Of a DNA stretch of 7,138 nucleotides, positions 5,433-7,138 are shown piece after piece. The notes beneath the pieces were generated by a model. That model did not search any database, had not been told where the DNA came from, and saw nothing but the letters and a program-made list of their open reading frames with translations. Source of the stretch: Spirochaetaceae bacterium (lineage in GTDB: Bacteria > Spirochaetota > Spirochaetia > Treponematales > Breznakiellaceae); contig JAISZQ010000300.1 of NCBI GenBank assembly GCA_031269165.1, positions 1-7,138 of the forward strand, written 5' to 3'. Position 1 is the stretch's first letter. Each line of letters starts with the position of its first letter. The position numbers were made by a program, and so were the translations under genes.

Positions 5433-6713
5433 CTATTTTATGGCCTTGCGGATGTCTTCCAGTTCGGCAAGTGCCTTTTCGCCGTACAACACATAGTTCG
5501 CCGGGGTGTTGTTCACGATATAATCATTTATTTCCGAGGAAATTTGAATGATCTCTGTCGCCACAACACTGGAGGCGTCTTTGCCGTAGGCGGCGTAACT
5601 CGCGTCGGAAGACGTTACCTTCCCGGACGGGACAATTTTGCCGTCGTCGGCCCAGAGCTGTAAGATCTCGACACTCGTCAAGTATTTCAGTACTTCGACC
5701 ACCTTGTCGGGATGCTTGGTGTTGGCCGGAATGAAGTAGCCATCGTTGCCGCCAAGCAGCCTGAAGGAAGACGGCGTCCCCATGTTGGGCCAGCTTACCG
5801 TTACCACTTCAAAAGCCCCCGCGACGGTGTCTTTTACCGTTTTCATCGCGTTTCCGTTCACGTTCCCGATCATGGCGACCCTGCCCCGCGCAAAAGCCGA
5901 CAAGACTTGGTCATTCGAGGAGGTCAGCGCGCCTTCGCCAGGATAGATGTAGTTGGATTTATAGAGCGCGTCAACATCGCTGAACACTTTTTTCACGCGG
6001 GCATCGTTAAACGACACCTCGCCCCGGTTAAACGCCTCCATCTCCGCATCGGTGTCCCAAATTTGCAAGAGCCCGTTTCTCACCAGCCAGCAACCCCACA
6101 CGGAATTGATGCCGAAGGGGAAGGCGTCGGTGTTTGCCTTTATTTTCTTGCAGGCGTCCACGAACTCGGCCCACGTCCATTTGTCCTTGACCGTAACCCC
6201 GGCCTTTTCAAACAACGATTTGTTGATCTGAATCAGCGGGTAGGTGGTACGGTAGGACACGGCGACATATTTCCCGTCGATCTTTCCCGATTCCACCGCG
6301 CCCGGAGACCACACATTTTTCCACTGCGGGTCGGCGTTAAGGTAGGGCGTAAGGTCAAGGGCCATGTTGCTCTCGGTAAAAATCCGCATCTGGTTGGGCC
6401 AGAAACCGACAATATCAATGGCATCGCCGCCGATAAATGTCGTTTTCACCGCCTTTTCTATCTGCGAATCATCCTTCGGCTTTGAGATAAAATTAACGTC
6501 GGGAAATTTTTCCCTGAGCTTCGGAATGATCTTTTCCTTATTCAGCGGAGACGACGCCGTTTCGATCATCAAAACAATGTCGGTTTTGGCACCCGCCTTG
6601 CTTTCCCCCGAATCCACCTTGCCCCCGGCCACCGCGTTTGCCGCAAGAAAAACCATGAGCCCCAGCGCGATTATCGGCCTTACCAGACCATCGCTTCTTT
6701 TCACACACTTCAT
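5433..6713 (-). CDS. Extracellular sugar-binding protein of an ABC importer (family 1)
   Basis: This is the substrate-binding subunit that captures a carbohydrate outside the cytoplasmic membrane and delivers it to the two permeases. The 426-residue precursor starts MKCVKRSDGL, followed by a hydrophobic core (11-25) and a signal peptidase I-type site after ANAVA (about residue 29). No lipobox cysteine is present, and Cys3 is too early. Family features include YPLIQINKSLFEKAGV (158-173), KWTWAEF (178-184), AFARGRVAMIGN (273-284) and GGNDGYFIPANTKHPDKVV (321-339). ATG 6713 is preferred over the longer frame because GGAGGAA lies seven bases upstream and the signal peptide then begins correctly. 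It is the first gene of the operon. Length is usual for the family. The fold is compatible with mono- or oligosaccharides, and the ligand cannot be stated. Confidence 0.93.
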   Translation of the reverse strand: MKCVKRSDGLVRPIIALGLMVFLAANAVAGGKVDSGESKAGAKTDIVLMIETASSPLNKEKIIPKLREKFPDVNFISKPKDDSQIEKAVKTTFIGGDAIDIVGFWPNQMRIFTESNMALDLTPYLNADPQWKNVWSPGAVESGKIDGKYVAVSYRTTYPLIQINKSLFEKAGVTVKDKWTWAEFVDACKKIKANTDAFPFGINSVWGCWLVRNGLLQIWDTDAEMEAFNRGEVSFNDARVKKVFSDVDALYKSNYIYPGEGALTSSNDQVLSAFARGRVAMIGNVNGNAMKTVKDTVAGAFEVVTVSWPNMGTPSSFRLLGGNDGYFIPANTKHPDKVVEVLKYLTSVEILQLWADDGKIVPSGKVTSSDASYAAYGKDASSVVATEIIQISSEINDYIVNNTPANYVLYGEKALAELEDIRKAIK

Positions 6714-6734
6714 AACCCGTTTCCTCCATAAAAA

Positions 6735-6764
6735 AGATAAGTTTTTGGAATATGCGTTTTGCAA
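6735..6764 (-). promoter_or_regulatory. Tentative promoter of the sugar transport operon
   Basis: On the minus strand TTGCAA (6764-6759) precedes TTATCT (6740-6735) by 18 bases, in an AT-rich leader. Transcription would start close to the ribosome site at 6721-6727. A second -10-like TATAGT lies at 6826-6821 but has no good -35. The A/T-rich stretch at 6811-6840 could be an upstream activating element. No convincing symmetric operator was found. Confidence 0.25.
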
Positions 6765-6871
6765 ATATCCCACTTCAGTACAGGGTAAATTCGTTTTTTC
6801 GAGGACGCAATAGTAAAAAAACTATAAATATATAAGAAATTCTACGATGAAACCACCATGCCTTCCAGAAC

Positions 6872-7138
6872 AACGTCATTTGAGGCTGTTCCAAAACTCC
6901 GCGAGACGCAAGCCTCCGCTGTGATCCGGTCGCGGGCTTTACCCCGCTTGTTCCGAAACTCCATGCTCAATGCGAAGCGTTGAGCCGGATCCGGGGGCGG
7001 GGCGAACCCTGCGGGTCGCCTACGGGGGCAGAGCCTACAACCCTCAACGTCCTGTTTCGGGTTTCCGGCCGGGGCGTGGCACACCTACGGTGTGCTTCAG
7101 TAATGCGTCCGTCCGTGGACGCTTGGGGTACGCCCACC
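6872..7138 (+). repeat. Dispersed repeat copy D, running off the window
   Basis: The block begins with AACGTCATTTGAGGCTG and then TTCCAAAACTCC, the same terminus as copy A in reverse. Position 6912-6949 matches copy C (2986-3022, minus strand), and CTACGGGGGCAGAGCC (7020-7035) resembles the central block of copy B. It carries three tight hairpins: 6965-6973 with 6977-6985 (GAA loop, one G-U pair), GCACACC-TAC-GGTGTGC (7079-7095), and GCGTCC with GGACGC (7105-7122). No gene is credible here. The far end lies outside the window. Confidence 0.6.

Noticed and set aside
5712..6485. Plus-strand frame of 257 codons opposite the binding-protein gene
   Set aside because: It mirrors a well supported gene, has no ribosome site worth noting and no family motif.
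6747..6770. Quasi-palindrome in the transport operon leader as a LacI/CcpA-type operator
   Set aside because: Only the outermost bases and a short centre are symmetric; the match is too weak.
6842..7084. Minus-strand frame of 80 codons in the right-hand repeat
   Set aside because: It is read through repeat copy D, with low-complexity Pro/Arg content and no ribosome site or motif.

Overview
The window looks like chromosomal DNA from a motile, fermentative bacterium, most likely a spirochaete of the Treponema group. Four things point there: adjacent flhF and flhG on one strand, a divergent FlhF, a sugar-type ABC importer with no ATPase gene beside it, and many GC-rich intergenic repeats of the kind I associate with gut treponemes. 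The genus is an inference from general protein style. No rRNA or other marker is present, and I could not run a database search.

Layout. Positions 1-206 hold a terminator-like hairpin, a short palindromic repeat remnant (copy A) and a candidate promoter. Positions 207-1478 (+) encode FlhF, the SRP-type GTPase that places and counts flagella. Positions 1479-1922 hold no credible gene. They are a GC-rich hairpin spacer followed by repeat copy B. Positions 1923-2777 (+) encode FlhG, the MinD-like ATPase partner of FlhF. Positions 2785-3053 are repeat copy C, in the opposite orientation to B. It abuts a both-ends-truncated IS30-family transposase remnant (3053-3349, -). A small element with inverted repeats at its ends lies at 3375-3542. 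Positions 3562-6713 (-) form a three-gene operon read from right to left: sugar-binding protein, MalF-like permease, MalG-like permease. The last 430 bases hold the operon's AT-rich leader and a further repeat copy (D) that runs off the window.

How the genes work together. FlhF and FlhG act as a switch at the cell pole: FlhG stimulates the FlhF GTPase and limits flagellar number. The two genes are usually tightly coupled, but here about 444 bases of repeat-derived DNA separate them. The three transport genes would capture a carbohydrate outside the membrane and carry it through a heterodimeric channel. They would need a shared ATPase encoded elsewhere.

I see no defence system, CRISPR array, RNA gene or obviously new enzyme. 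The most notable feature is the repeat family. Copies A, B, C and D share inverted ends of the type CTGTTCCAAAAC, internal blocks in the same order and many tight hairpins. They behave like small non-autonomous mobile elements that have settled in and around the flhFG locus.
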